From contig JAKOGI010000104.1 in the NCBI GenBank assembly GCA_029747015.1, positions 939,001-1,003,000 of the forward strand: a DNA stretch of 64,000 nucleotides. Reading direction: 5' to 3'. A program made the position numbers and the translations under genes. Positions 10,005 through 21,285 of the stretch are shown piece by piece. The notes beneath the pieces are model-generated. The model worked only from the letters and a program-made list of their open reading frames with translations. It was not told the origin of the DNA and made no database searches. Within the stretch, counting starts at the first letter, position 1. Every line of letters starts with the position of its first letter. Origin of the DNA: Carnegiea gigantea. Taxonomy: Eukaryota; Streptophyta; Magnoliopsida; Caryophyllales; Cactaceae.

Positions 10005-12066
10005 TATAACAAATAAGCAAGGGGATAACAGATTCCACTGTCTCACTCCTCGTGATTGTGAAAATGGTTTGGTTGTTTCATCTTTCCACAAAATTTGCAT
10101 ATTAGCATTGGTGATGGACGACATAACACAAAATTTGCATATTAGCATTGGTGATGCACGACATAATAACTTCAATAATTAGTTATAGAAGACTCATCTA
10201 CAGTAACGTCTCATGGATAAATGACCATTTAAGCCCACCATCTGCCTTTTCTAAGTCTAGCTTACTAATCGTATAACCTGTTTTCCCCTGCTTCCTTTAC
10301 ATAGTGTGGAGGACCTATTGAACGATGACAATATTGTCAGCAATTTGTTGACCTGAAACAAACAGTCCTTAAGATAAGAGATAAGCTTTGGGAAGATTGG
10401 TTTCAATTTATACACAAGCACTTTCATGAATGTTTTGTAAAGGACATTGCATAGTCCCATTGGATTGAATTGGGAGACGTACTGGGGAGTATCTATTTTC
10501 AGGATAAGCACCGAGAACGTACCCAAAAGGTTTTCGAGAAAGTTTTTTCCAGTAAGGATATCCAACATAGTATGACATAAAGTAGGGCTAATTTTTTCCC
10601 AGTTATTCAGAAAGAAATAGCTTGGAAGTCGTCAGGACCTAGTAGCCTTGTGAGGTCCTTTAATAACTAGTGCAGCATTGATGTCGCTCTAGGGAAAGGG
10701 ATAGACTAGATGTCACTAGTCTTCATTGGTAATCTCATGGAATATATTAATTGGGACTTCATTTGGCCTCTCAGTAACCTCCATTTCAGCAAATAGCCTG
10801 ACATAAAAGGATCTTTACGAGATATCGAAGAGCAAGCGGATCTAACACCTAATTATTTTCCCCATTTTGGAGTGCTTTAATTCCACTTGGCCGCCTCCTA
10901 ATGATAGTTGATGTGTGGAAAAAGAAAGTATTGTGATCCCCATCTTTAATAACTTCAAACCTGGACTTTTGGAGGCAGAGAGATTCCTCTTGAAGAAGCA
11001 CCCAGCCAATTAATGGCGGAGCTTTGCTTTGAGTTTCAAGAGCCCTCGATCCTAGCAAGTGGACAATTGTTTTTGGATACCTTTCAACCTCGTCCATAAG
11101 AGGTGTTTTTTTTCAAAAATTTTTCCAAAAACTTCTTGGTTTCACCTTTGTAACTCCTTCCTAAGGTCCTTTATAAAAGGCACAATAGGCTTCTTAGTAT
11201 CCCATTTTCATCCACAAAACAGTTGAAATTGTCGCGGTCATCCAAACTGACAAAAACCAAAATGGCTTGTTCGCTATAGGGCTAGGAGCAAACCCATTTA
11301 AACTTATCAATAGAGGGCAATGATCAGATTTAAGAGATGGGAGATGCCGCACTGTAGCTTCATCAAACCTTGAACGCCAAATAATGTTTCATAATCCTTG
11401 ATCCAACCTTGCTCATTTACTAGTCTCTGGTGTAAGCTCTCTAGCCCAAGTGAAATCTCGACCGGAATAGTCTAGATCAATAAAGGCATTATTCTCTACC
11501 CACTATGTTAAATCATTGCACCATCTCTATATATCCAGCCCCCTGGGCGTTTCTCCTAGGGGCATGGTCATTAAAATCTCCAGCTAGCGTCCATGTCTTA
11601 TTAAAGTTGTTACCTAGATTTGAAAGCTCTTCCCATAACTACATTATTTTTTATTATAAAGGGTTGACATAAATAGCTAAGAAGAAACCAAGATTCCTCT
11701 TCAGTCCTACTAATCTCCACTGTAATATGCTGAGCATGACAAGCAATAACCATTGTTTCCTCAATTTTTTAAAACAACCATATGGTCCTACTAAATCCTT
11801 CCGCATTGATTCTGTCATGACCAAGGTAGCTCATTTTCCAAGTGAGTTGAACTGCATTATTACCATTCCAGTGAGTTGCTAACAAAGCCACTAGTGATGG
11901 CTTATTAATTCGAAGGATCTCATTCAAAGTAACCCTCAAAGCCTTCTTTCCAGCCCCTTCAACATTGCACACCAAGAACTTCAAGGGCAGGCATTCAGAA
12001 GTAAACTAGGATGTCTATCTTCCATTAAGATTGGGAAAAAACAAGCTCTTTTTGGAAATTTTCTAT
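10005..12066 (-). pseudogene. LINE (L1-type) ORF2, 5' half: endonuclease and N-terminal RT
   Basis: Read on the - strand, ORF2 starts at about 11984 with a KFLVCNVEGAG segment typical of the plant L1 apurinic endonuclease N-terminus, followed by N-KPSLVALLATH. The endonuclease-RT linker (SLCLQKSRFEVIKDGDHNT, with FFH next) is at 10849-11000. The RT finger/palm motif with GLCNVLYKTFMKVLVYKLK is at about 10390-10470, and the block ending SPCLFVI is at about 10010-10060. Numerous stops and frameshifts show decay. The right limit is the copia insertion at 12067; the left limit is the Helitron. The product would be the endonuclease/reverse transcriptase of a LINE. Confidence 0.85.
10088..10167. 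repeat. 40-bp tandem duplication inside LINE RT
   Basis: Two adjacent copies (10088-10127, 10128-10167) of a unit starting ACAAAATTTGCATATTAGC differ by one or two bases. The duplication breaks the RT frame, so it postdates loss of function or caused it. Confidence 0.85.
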
Positions 12067-13148
12067 TGAAGATTCAGATCACCCTAGAGGGGAGGTGAAT
12101 AGGGTGATCACAAAAATTTAAAAACAATCAATAACAGAAATTAAAATGAGGCAATACTCAAGGATATTTTAATGAGGTTGGACCTCAATCAAGCTTAGGT
12201 CATTGCCTAAAGTTATCCAACTCTAGAATTCAAATCTCTGCTTCCTTTATTAAGATAAACTCTCATAATCTCTCAGAGCTACCTCACTCTAAAGATCTCA
12301 AGTATTTAAATCAACCTCTTGATTTAAGTATGGGAGAGTTGTGACCTCACACCAACTCATAAGTTCACTCCTTAATAAACAATTCCTCACTACACTCATA
12401 ACTTTTGATCACAATATAATGTTCACAGTAAATTCTCAAATGTATAGCTCAATGCTCTTGCAACTTTCTTGGATGCTTGCTCTTCCTCATTTGGACTCTA
12501 TTTATAAGCTCAAGTGAACATGCACCAAGAAAGGAAATTCTGCCTAGTGTATGCTGAAACTGTATTTCAGGCCCTTGATTTCTGGTCAGCAGTTTCTATT
12601 TTGATTTTCTTGCCTTTCTTTCCACGATTTTGGTTGATATGATGCTGTATAATATCTTCACAGAATATTGTGGATATCATCTTCAAATAAGATCTTTTCT
12701 TTGCAATAAAATATAAGAGATTTTGATCCTTTGATCATGATATTGTTTTACAAATTTGCAGTATGATAATATGGCCAATAGAATATTTTAAATATGCAAG
12801 ATCAAATAATATAGCAAGTATAATGGATGACAAATCAATTTGTCTCTTCAAAATTTGAAACTCAAATTTTGAATGGGCTAGGTCCTTTCATTGGTTTATT
12901 TACCCAAATCACCAATCAAACAGAATTATGATGATATTGTATCAATCAAATAAAATCACACATATCTTCTCCATAAACATCCACATGTTTTTCTTGGTAT
13001 AAATGGGCTACTTTATTATGCTCATTTCAAGTTTGCCAACCATTTAAACGTCATTACTTGAATTCATTTGGTTCATAATTAATTCAATTCTATTTGTCTT
13101 TCATCAAAATATCATCCAATTTAGTCTAAGTTTAGGAGTACCTCAACA
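12067..13148 (-). repeat. 3' LTR of SIRE-like copia element
   Basis: On the - strand it begins TGTTGAGG and ends ...AATCTTCA. It is a clear direct repeat of 17249-18302, with several indels (for example an extra segment near 12175-12215). On its inner side a polypurine tract (about 13149-13170) primes plus-strand synthesis. Confidence 0.9.
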
Positions 13149-13170
13149 ATCTCCCGGCCCCCTTTTGATG
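13149..13170 (-). other. Polypurine tract of SIRE-like element
   Basis: On the - strand the sequence AAAAGGGGGCCGGGAGA sits directly before the LTR start TGTTGAGG, the normal position of the plus-strand primer. Confidence 0.8.
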
Positions 13171-14100
13171 AAAGATAAAATCTAACTTGAAGAATTAAAA
13201 TGCTTATAGAGATCTTACCATTTGAAGTTACCAATTCATCTTTCTCCCCCTTTTTGTGTTTCATCAAAAAGGTAAGATCAGAAGGAGAAGGTCAATATAA
13301 TTAATGCAGTATGGAAGAATATGGAGATACATAACTTAATCCCTATATGTACTTATCATCAACTCATAATACTTCTCCCCCTTTGTCATCAGTCAGAAGG
13401 GTTATAGAATGTCATTATAGATTAATTGTATGACTCCTTATTAATATAGCACTCATAAATATAAAAATGAAGTTATATGTCAATAATTCTTCAGAGATAT
13501 TAATATGTTAGAATGTTAATATTTCAAAACTCTTTACATTTCCCCCTTTCAAAAATGATAGAACTATATGATACTTTATCATATGTAATCAAACTATTTT
13601 CTCCTCCCTTCGATGCAATAATTAGAACATACAAATCAAGGATAGAAATAAGAGATAAGTACCATTGGCGATTATATCTCCTCCTTAATTCATGCCAATA
13701 TCATTATAACACAATTTATATACCAGTGGCATATTTTCCCCCTTGCAGAAATAATTTAAGCATATAATATCAATCTTGGGGACATGAGATAACCCAAATG
13801 TAGAGGATATGAAAAGACACCACAATTCAAATTATTTATCTCCCCCTTCGTACATTAATTTAAGACAAAAATATGGGGTTATAAGGCATATCGAAGTGCA
13901 AACAATCTAGGATAAATTGTATTTTTCCTTTCTTGAAATAGTTATTTAGGAAGACACAAAGAGCATGTGAATTCGCATACACAAGGAATCATATCAATTT
14001 ATCCTAGCATGCAAAATAGAGTCAAAGTCTAGTGTATAAAAAAATATTATGTACGTATACAAATGTTAGAGCTTCATTTTTTATGATTATTTTTTTTTTT
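13171..14100 (-). other. Non-coding spacer of SIRE-like element
   Basis: AT-rich sequence between gag and the 3' LTR with repeated CTCCCCC/TTTTTGTGTTTCATCAAAAAGG-type blocks. Spacers of this kind are known from SIRE/Maximus elements. The open frame at 13513-13767 (+) has no recognisable motif. Confidence 0.55.
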
Positions 14101-14117
14101 TGGTTGCTCAACCATCA

Positions 14118-17052
14118 AGTACTCTTACAAAATGAACTTAAACATTTCTCGAAGCACTTTTGAAAAATTTGGGTCCATTAGTGTCTACCAGATTAAGTGG
14201 TCTTATTTCCTTTGTAATCCAAATCTGAATAATCTTTGAAGGTGGTTTTCTAAGTGGACATAAGTATGCAATATGACCCATTTTAGAACAATAATTACAC
14301 GTTCTAATATCCTTTTTATATGGAGTAGACTTAACAAAGAAATTCTTATAGGTATTCTTTTTGGTGGAGTGATATATCCGATTCTCTCTTTGTTAAAGGA
14401 TGCCCTTTGGGTACAAAGTAGCTAATCCAAATTTTCTTCTCCGTGTGTGAATTTTAAGATTATTTTGTGGTCATTATCACACTTGGCTTGCAATTCCATT
14501 TTTTTATTTTCTAGACTCTTAACTTTATCATGAAGATCATTGTTTAGTTTTTCAAGAGCTACATTCGTTTGATTTAATTCTCGAAGATTTTTCTTAAGAT
14601 CTTTTTATTTGGATAGATATCTTTGTTCTAGTTTAGCAAAATTGACTAAGGCATTAATTAATTCTTCTCTAGAGCATTCATGGAAAGCTGATATATCTAC
14701 CTTATCAATACTTTTATACTCAGATCTTTGATCGTCTTGTACTTCCTTAGCCATGAGACAGATGTTGGCATTGTGTTCTTCATCACTTTCACTGTTACTT
14801 ATGTCACTATCGCTCCAAGCTGCGATCATTGCTCTCTTATTGTCTTTCTTTTTGAATCTCCGTGATTCTCCCATTTTTTGGATTAGTGGACAATTCTTCA
14901 ATAAATGTCCTAGCATACCACATTCATAACAAGAACTAATATTAGTATTATCTTTATGAAAAAACTTACCTTTGGATGATTTTTCATTTCTTTTTAACGT
15001 GGATCCTTTTGAATTAAGTCCTCGTTGATTGAATTTTTTCTTTAGCCCCATTTTGTTATGGCCTTGAACGATCAATGAGAATGTCTCTTCATCATTGTTG
15101 TTGCATTCTTCTTCCTCATAAGTGCAATCTTCTAATGGGAAGAATTCAAGTTTTAAATTTATAACCCCAAGTGCAAGGTTTATTATCGAGTACTCGGGGT
15201 GTCGTCCACTGGAAGTTGAGTTTCAAGTACCGGAATTCGTTTAAATGGTTCAAGCTAGGCTAACCGAAAGGGAAGGACGGTAAACTAAACTATGCTAACA
15301 AACATAGAAAAAGCGACTTGAAGTTTTGATTTGACTAATGGACGAATCAACTAATTGAGACGTGTCCTAACCTACCCAAACTACATTATAAACGAGAGAT
15401 GGTCGGTTGCACTATCGAACACCACACAAGCCCTCTCTCAAGGGTCATGAGTTAGTCTAATTAGCCTAACCACCTATTTTAATGGGGTTAGCCCAATTAG
15501 ACCACAAAATTAGCAACCCCCGGATCTAGCTCGAATCGGATACTATTTTCATATCCCGAACTCGGCTATTCCCTCTCCCACACTAGCTAATTGACCTCAC
15601 CTCTCAGCATAAGTCAATCGCCCAAAAATATGAATGAAAGCTCTTTCAAGCATTTCATTGAACACTTGGGGGGTGTAAGAGAAAACTCTAACTTCTGGGC
15701 ATAGATTGGGTATGATTAGGCCTAATACAAGACTAATTAGCCATCAATAAGCTAATCACAATTCAAGCCAACAAAAACCCAAATTCAAACCTAAACTGAC
15801 AAAGAACATAACAAGCATGAAGATGGAGGAAAGAGAATAAACCTAAGCAAATCTAACGGCCTAATAAAACATGGATTAACAATGAAAACTAAGCATTAAA
15901 ACTAAATACAATCTAAACTAACATAATCATAACAAGAACGAATAAGAACAAAACTGAAAAATAAAGGTAGAGAGAGAGGAGAAAACTTATAGATTGATAG
16001 GAAGAACTTCAAATCCCAATATTTGAATCCAAAATTAATCTAATACAACCTAATCTAATCCTCTCAATGAGGTTTTTATGCCCTAAAACCTAAACTAAAC
16101 TACCCTAAAAATCGCCTGGAAGAACCCCCGAACGACCCCGAGCCACCCCCGAACAAAAACACCGAAGGAGGATTAAATAGAATTGTGCGACGAAACAGCG
16201 GCCCGGGGGGGCATGACTGTGCCACATAGCACGGCCCCACCATGCCAAGGTGGCACGGCCCCACCGTGCCATTTTCCTGGCGCGGTGGTTCAGCCCCCCT
16301 GCTGTTCCTTCTTGCCTGTTTCTGCTGTTTTTCTTCGCTTTGTCCCGTCTTCGCTCCTTTTCAGGGTACTTGCTCCATTTGAACCTATTTCTTACAAAAT
16401 GTAAATAAAACAAGTAAAAATCCTAAAGATTAAGTTATTATACGAGCTAAAAGTGGGTGAAAGAGACATGTAAAATAGGACAATTTATCGCCTAACATAT
16501 TCTTGTATAGCTTTTAGCGCTATTCCTTTCTTTGAGCTTTCTCCCTCATCTTCTTTGAGATGAATCTCATGTGAGCATTCCTAGAATATTGTCTAGTTCT
16601 AACTTCTTGGGATTCTGAGCTTCTTCGATTACGGTAACTTTTGGTCTCCATTTGTTCTTTGGAAGACATCGAAGGATTTTTCTCACCATCTCTTCATTTG
16701 TGTAGGTCTTACCAAGCGACTTTAGGTTATTGGTGATGTTGGTAAACCGAGTAAACGTATCTTTTATCGATTCGTTTGTCTGCATTTTGAATAGTTCTTA
16801 TTGATGTATGAACATATTCATTTTGGTTTCACGGACTTGGCTTTTCCCTTCATATGTAACAATTAGTTTGTTCCGAATCTGTTGAGCTGTATCACATGCA
16901 GAAATTCGATTATATTCATTAGCATCTAATCCACAATAAAGAATATGCTTAGCTCTTGAATTCTTGATAAGTTTATTCCAGTCAGCACTCGTATATTGAT
17001 CTTTTGGTTTGTCAATGAATTCTCCCTTGTCATTTTTGACCTTACGGTCCAT
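14118..17052 (-). pseudogene. gag of SIRE-like copia element, two zinc knuckles, interrupted
   Basis: This is the capsid/nucleocapsid gene of the element. From the - strand start at 17052 it reads a gag N-terminal region (DWNKLIKNSRAKHILYCGL) and, after one in-frame stop near 16797, the UBN2-type capsid block at 16567-16785 (FTNITNNLKSLGKTY then LPKNKWRPKVTVIEEA). It is then interrupted by a solo LTR (about 15140-16490). It resumes with an acidic EEEE segment, a basic linker and a CCHC knuckle C-YECG-MLGH-LLKNC at about 14888-14930. A second knuckle, CNYCSKMGHIAYLC, is encoded at about 14250-14295, and the frame ends near 14118. Few lesions apart from the insertion suggest it stayed coding longer than the surrounding LINE. 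Confidence 0.8.
15140..16490 (-). mobile_element. Probable solo LTR of a Tat/Athila-type Ty3/gypsy element
   Basis: About 1.35 kb interrupts the gag frame of the SIRE-like element. On the - strand it begins near CGATAAATTGTCC, compared with TGATAAGTGC at the start of the gypsy LTR at 21282. It has a GC-rich block of GGGGC/CACGG repeats (16195-16275), a TATA-like CTATTTAATC (about 16171-16180), and a tail with GGACGACACCCCGAGTACTCG...GCACTTG, typical of Tat-type LTR ends. No internal domain or second LTR is seen. Exact ends and target duplication could not be fixed. Confidence 0.6.
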
Positions 17053-17229
17053 TGTTTATAATTTTTCATAATTCCATATCAGTAGATTCAATAAAAATTT
17101 GAATAACATTTTTCCAATAAGAAAAGTTTGTTCCTTTAAATAAGAGGGATCTAATAGTAAAGCATATTGACATCTTCTAAAAAAGCCATGATCGTCACCC
17201 ACTTGACTGTTAAGTCAAAAGAAGTGTGG

Positions 17230-17248
17230 GACTGGCTCTGATACTAAT
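17230..17248 (-). other. Primer-binding site (initiator tRNA-Met type)
   Basis: On the - strand, just inside the 5' LTR, the sequence TAGTATCAGAGCC matches the plant copia primer-binding site TGGTATCAGAGC except for the second base. This fixes the orientation of the element. Confidence 0.85.
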
Positions 17249-18302
17249 TGAAGATTTAGATCGCCCAAGAGGGGGGTAAATCGGGTGATCTCAGAAATTT
17301 CAAAAACAAAATTGAAAGCAAGAACAAAAATTAAAATGAGACAATATTCAAGTATATTTTAACGAGATGTTCCCGCTTAGAGTTATTCAACTCTATACTT
17401 CTTTTATTAAGATAAACTCTCACAATCTCTCAGAACTACCTCACTCAAGATATCCCAAGTACTTAAATCAACCTCTTGATTTAAGTATGGGGGAGTTGTG
17501 ACCTCACACCAACTCCTAAGTTCACTCCTTAATAAAGAATTCCTTAATACACTCAACTTTTTATCACAATGTAATGTTTAGAGTAAATTCTCAAATGTAT
17601 AGCTCAATATTCTTACAACTTGCTTGGATGCTTGCTCTTCCTCATTTGGACTCTATTTATAAGCTCAAGTGGATGTGCACCAAGAAAGGAAATTTTGCTC
17701 AGTGTATGCTGAAACTGTATTTCAGGCCCTTGATTTTTGGTCAGTTGTTTCTGATTTGATTCTCTTGCCTTCCTTTCCACGATTTTGGCTGATATGATGC
17801 TGCATAATATCTTCATAGAATATTGCAGATATCATCTTCAAATAAGATCTTTTCTTTGCAATAAAATATAAGAGATTTTGATCCTTTGATCATGATATTG
17901 TTTTACAAATTTGTGGCATGATAATATGGCCAACAGAATATTCTAAATATGCAAGATCAAATTGTATAGCAAATATAATGGATGACAAATCAATTTGTCT
18001 CTTCAAAATTTGAAATTCAAATTTTGAATGGGTTAGATACTTTCCTTGGTTAATTTACCCAAATCACCAATCAAATAAAATTATGATGATATTGTATTAA
18101 TCAAATAAAATCACACATATCTTCTCTATAAACATCCAAACGTTTTTCTTGGTATAAATGGGCTACTTTATTATGCTCATTTCAAATTTGCCAACTATTT
18201 AAACGTTATTACTTGAATTCATTGGTTCATAATTAATTCAATACTTTTTATCTTTCATCAAAATATCATCCAACTTATTCTAAGTTTAGGAACAACTCAA
18301 CA
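17249..18302 (-). repeat. 5' LTR of SIRE-like copia element
   Basis: Direct repeat of 12067-13148, slightly shorter, TG...CA on the - strand, bordered outside by the TCTAT target duplication. Most differences between the two LTRs are substitutions plus a deletion in this copy near 17365. Confidence 0.9.
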
Positions 18303-18600
18303 TCTATTGATAGCATCAATTGCAATCTCAGCCTTGTGACCCAAGTTCAAGACAATCATCCATTTGCATTGCGCTTGCCTTAACACCTTCATTGATAGGA
18401 ATTTTGCCACCATCTTTTGTGTCAATGCTAGGTGCTACCCCACCCATGACCCTTTTGTTGACTCTGACTCCCAAATCTAAAATAAGAAATGAACTATAGT
18501 TGCTAGAGTGATGGGAGGTCGGGATGGGGTAGAGGAGAAATGGGAAGGAGAATGCGGAGCAAGATGTAAGTTGAAGCAAGAAGTACTGGCACTTCTCTAG
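18303..18600 (-). pseudogene. Probable continuation of the - strand LINE (ORF1 tail / inter-ORF region)
   Basis: Because the copia element has a target duplication, this flank is contiguous with 12066, just upstream of the LINE ORF2 start. The - strand has an open stretch (18328-18579) with no motif I recognise. Its position, not its sequence, suggests the C-terminal part of LINE ORF1. Confidence 0.35.
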
Positions 18601-18899
18601 AGGAGAGAATACATTGGGAAGCTAACCTAAAAAAAGGTGAATTACTTGGCTGGGTTAAGGCTTTAAAGGGAGTGCGTATTATTAGCTTGGTGAGGGACTC
18701 CTTGGGTTGGTGTGAAAGAAGGGTGGGGCCCCAATTTGTCTTTGTTATGGGCTATAACAGGTTATTTGGGCTGAAACGGTTTATCTGTATCATTATCATT
18801 CTTTGTTGCATATGTAAGAGAAGACATGCATTTATTTTTTACAAGGAGATCTTTTCATCAATAGGCACCCTACTTAGAGCCAAATGCAACCAGGCTAAA
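18601..18899. other. No gene recognised
   Basis: Intergenic or degraded repeat sequence between two LINE fragments. The open frame at 18672-18902 (+) shows no family motif. Confidence 0.4.
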
Positions 18900-20112
18900 T
18901 GAAAGACTTGAACTTCCTCAACAAATTATCATTTGGACCTCATCCATCATCTAGAAAAGCAACCATCAAGTGAGTTAGTTCACACCACAGGAAGGATTTA
19001 TCATAATTAATTTTGATGGATCCAAATCCTCCGTTGTAGCGACCATAGGATATGTTATTAGAGGATGTAAGGGGAACCTCATTGTAGTAGGACCCAGGTT
19101 TATGAAGGATGTGTTGATTTTGGCTAGATGTTGAAGCCACATCAATGTTGGATGATGTTAAGGTATCCCTTGACACGAAAAAATTTAAGCACATCACAGT
19201 AGATGGAGATATAAAATAGTTATTTGATTGACTCGATGAGAAGTCAACATGCCATGGCAAATTCAAACAATCATCAAAGATATAAGGATACTTATCAAAT
19301 ACTGTGACAAAATTGAGTTCCAATACATAGGGGTGTGCAAAAACACCCAAAACCGAAAACCGAATCAAAAAACCGAAAAAACCAAACTGAAGAGCTGGTT
19401 AACTGAACAAAAATTTCAAAAAAATCAGTTCGGTTAACCGAATCAAAAAAATTTTCAGTTTTGGGTTTGGTTACGGTTCGAACAATTTGAAAATTCAGTT
19501 AACCGGCGGCTAATCTAACCAAAAATAATTTTGTTTCTTAAAAAATTATACATTAAAAATAAAAAAATTTACATAATAAAGTGCACTTTTTCATTATTTA
19601 TAAATGGTAACCAAAGTTTAATTTTTATACAAAAAATTTAAACAGAAAAAAATGAAAAATTTAGGTAAGAAACTATACGTTTTCTATTATTTGTGAATAG
19701 TTAACTGGTAACCAAACCAAAAAATCGGTCAACCGAACCGAAAAACTAATCAACCGATTTTTTCGGTTCGGGTTTTGGCCGAACCAAAATTTTTTGTTAA
19801 CCCAAAAATGGTTAACCGAAATATTTTTGTTTCGGTTATGGTTCGCAATTTTTTGAACCGAAAAACTGGCTAACCAATTTTCGTTTAACCGAAACTCCGG
19901 TTAACCGATTTTGCACACCCTTACCAACAGAAAGGCAACATGACTGATGATTGGATGGCCAAATATGCTTCTAGTTCTCATGCCTCCTCTTTTTTTATTA
20001 CTTCCCATGTTTTAAGGATTTCCTTTTTATTTTAGTTGATAATAGTATAAGAATATCGCTTAAGAAAGATTGTTTAATTTTTATTGTACTTACCTTTCCA
20101 AGAAAAAAAAAA
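18900..20112 (+). pseudogene. LINE tail: RNase H domain, 3' UTR and poly(A), split by a MITE
   Basis: A 5'-truncated L1-type copy. At about 18993-19100 the + strand encodes an INFDGSKSS start (family N-F-D-G-S) followed by GYVIRGCKGNLIVVGPRF, the first half of the plant LINE RNase H fold. Degenerate continuation runs to 19327 (ITVDGD; PWQIQTIIKDIRI). After the MITE at 19328-19923 the domain resumes as MTDDWMAKYA at about 19940. A 3' tail ends in about 10 A residues at 20103-20112. Stops and a frameshift are present. The 5' edge is not determined. Confidence 0.75.
19328..19923. mobile_element. hAT-like MITE (596 bp) with AACCGAA-rich interior
   Basis: Ends are TAGGGGTGTGCAAAA and, reverse-complemented, TAAGGGTGTGCAAAA. 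Flanking 8-bp sequences CCAATACA (19320-19327) and CCAACAGA (19924-19931) match at 6 of 8 bases, as expected for an aged hAT target duplication. The interior is full of GGTTAACCG, AACCGAA and TTCGGTT motifs in both orientations, so the transcript would fold strongly. It splits the RNase H domain of the LINE around it. Confidence 0.85.
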
Positions 20113-20180
20113 TAACAAACCCTCAAAACTTATTTATTAGCATGTGGTTGACATTATAGAATTAACAAGATCACAACTTA

Positions 20181-20590
20181 GGGCGTGTTCGGTAATAGAG
20201 GTTGAGGTAGAGGTTAGTGGTTTATAGTAGTCAAAATGGTATGAACCACTACTTAAAGTGCTCGGTAAAGTAGTGAATAAGGTAGTGGTTAGAGGTTTAT
20301 GTAGTATTTTTTAAAAACTAATGAAAGTAGCTTTTAAGAACCTCTATCTAGTGATTGCATTGCAAATTACAAAGTTCTTCTTTTGATTTACTAAAAACCT
20401 TTATTTATTGTGTCCTTTTTAGTCATTTTATATAAATCTGCTACTTCAACAGCTACCTTCACCAAGCGCATTTATTTTAAATTGCTAATTGAACTGCTAA
20501 CCACTAACAACTAGTGGGTCACAGCTAATTGCTAGTAAAACCGCTAACAGCTAACTATTACTAAAACAGCTAATTTTACCGAACACGCAC
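20181..20590. mobile_element. Tourist-like (PIF/Harbinger) MITE, 410 bp
   Basis: Terminal repeats are GGGCGTGTTCGGTAA at the left and GTGCGTGTTCGGTAA (reverse complement of the right end), 14 of 15 matching. They are flanked by the trinucleotide TTA on both sides (20178-20180 and 20591-20593), the PIF/Harbinger target preference. The interior has GCTAAC/GTTAGC repeats and no coding capacity. Confidence 0.85.
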
Positions 20591-20794
20591 TTAATTGGTT
20601 AATTCAATGGGTGTTCATATCTCAATCCTTATTGTGCTCCTGTGTTATTATTGCCCATTAATTGCACTAAATTTTATGAATATCAAATACGACTATCTGA
20701 AAAGAATATCAGATAGGATAAATAAAACATAAGGGAGAGCTTGCAAAATTGCATCACATCCTTGCTCATCATTGTAACCTACTAACCGCTAATC

Positions 20795-20870
20795 CATATA
20801 TATATATGTGTGTGTGTGTGTGTGTATATATATACACATGTAGATATATGTGTGTGTGTGTATATATATC

Positions 20871-20914
<44 letters not shown>

Positions 20915-21210
20915 CATAGATATATAATATATATATATATATATATTATATCTATAACATATATATATATATATAAACATATATATATATATATATATAT
21001 ATTTATTCACATCTACTTATATATATATAGTATAATATATATATAATATATATATATCAATATATATTATATATATATATAGATATATATTATATATACA
21101 TAATCTACATGTGTATATCTATTACACACATACACACAACACACACACACACACACACATATATAAAACCATATCTATAATATCTATATATATATATATA
21201 TATATAGATA

Positions 21211-21281
<71 letters not shown>
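20795..21281. repeat. (TA)n/(TG)n microsatellite forming a large imperfect palindrome
   Basis: About 490 bases of TA repeats with (TG)n on the left (20811-20825, 20849-20860) and (CA)n on the right (21125-21160). Unique words are also mirrored: ACACATGTAGATATATG near 20835 and ATCTACATGTGTATATCT near 21103. The block therefore reads as an inverted repeat centred near 20980. It ends exactly at the start of the gypsy LTR. Confidence 0.85.

Positions 21282-21285
<4 letters not shown>

Larger units (their letters stand above)
12067..18302 (-). mobile_element. Non-autonomous SIRE-like Ty1/copia element (two LTRs, gag only)
   Basis: Two direct repeats of about 1.05-1.08 kb flank a 4.1-kb interior, and the same five bases TCTAT occur immediately outside both ends (12062-12066 and 18303-18307). 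The element is on the - strand: its 5' LTR is the right copy, followed by a primer site, gag, and a polypurine tract before the left copy. The interior goes from gag zinc knuckles straight to the gag-to-3'LTR spacer, with no protease, integrase, RT or RNase H visible. The spacer carries TTTGATGAAA/CTCCCCC blocks like the region between pol and 3' LTR in SIRE/Maximus elements. A second LTR is inserted in gag. Mobilisation would need another element's enzymes. Confidence 0.9.

Noticed and set aside
16105..16413. Overlapping open frames on both strands in a GC-rich block
   Set aside because: They lie in the GGGGC/CACGG-rich part of a solo LTR; no domain.
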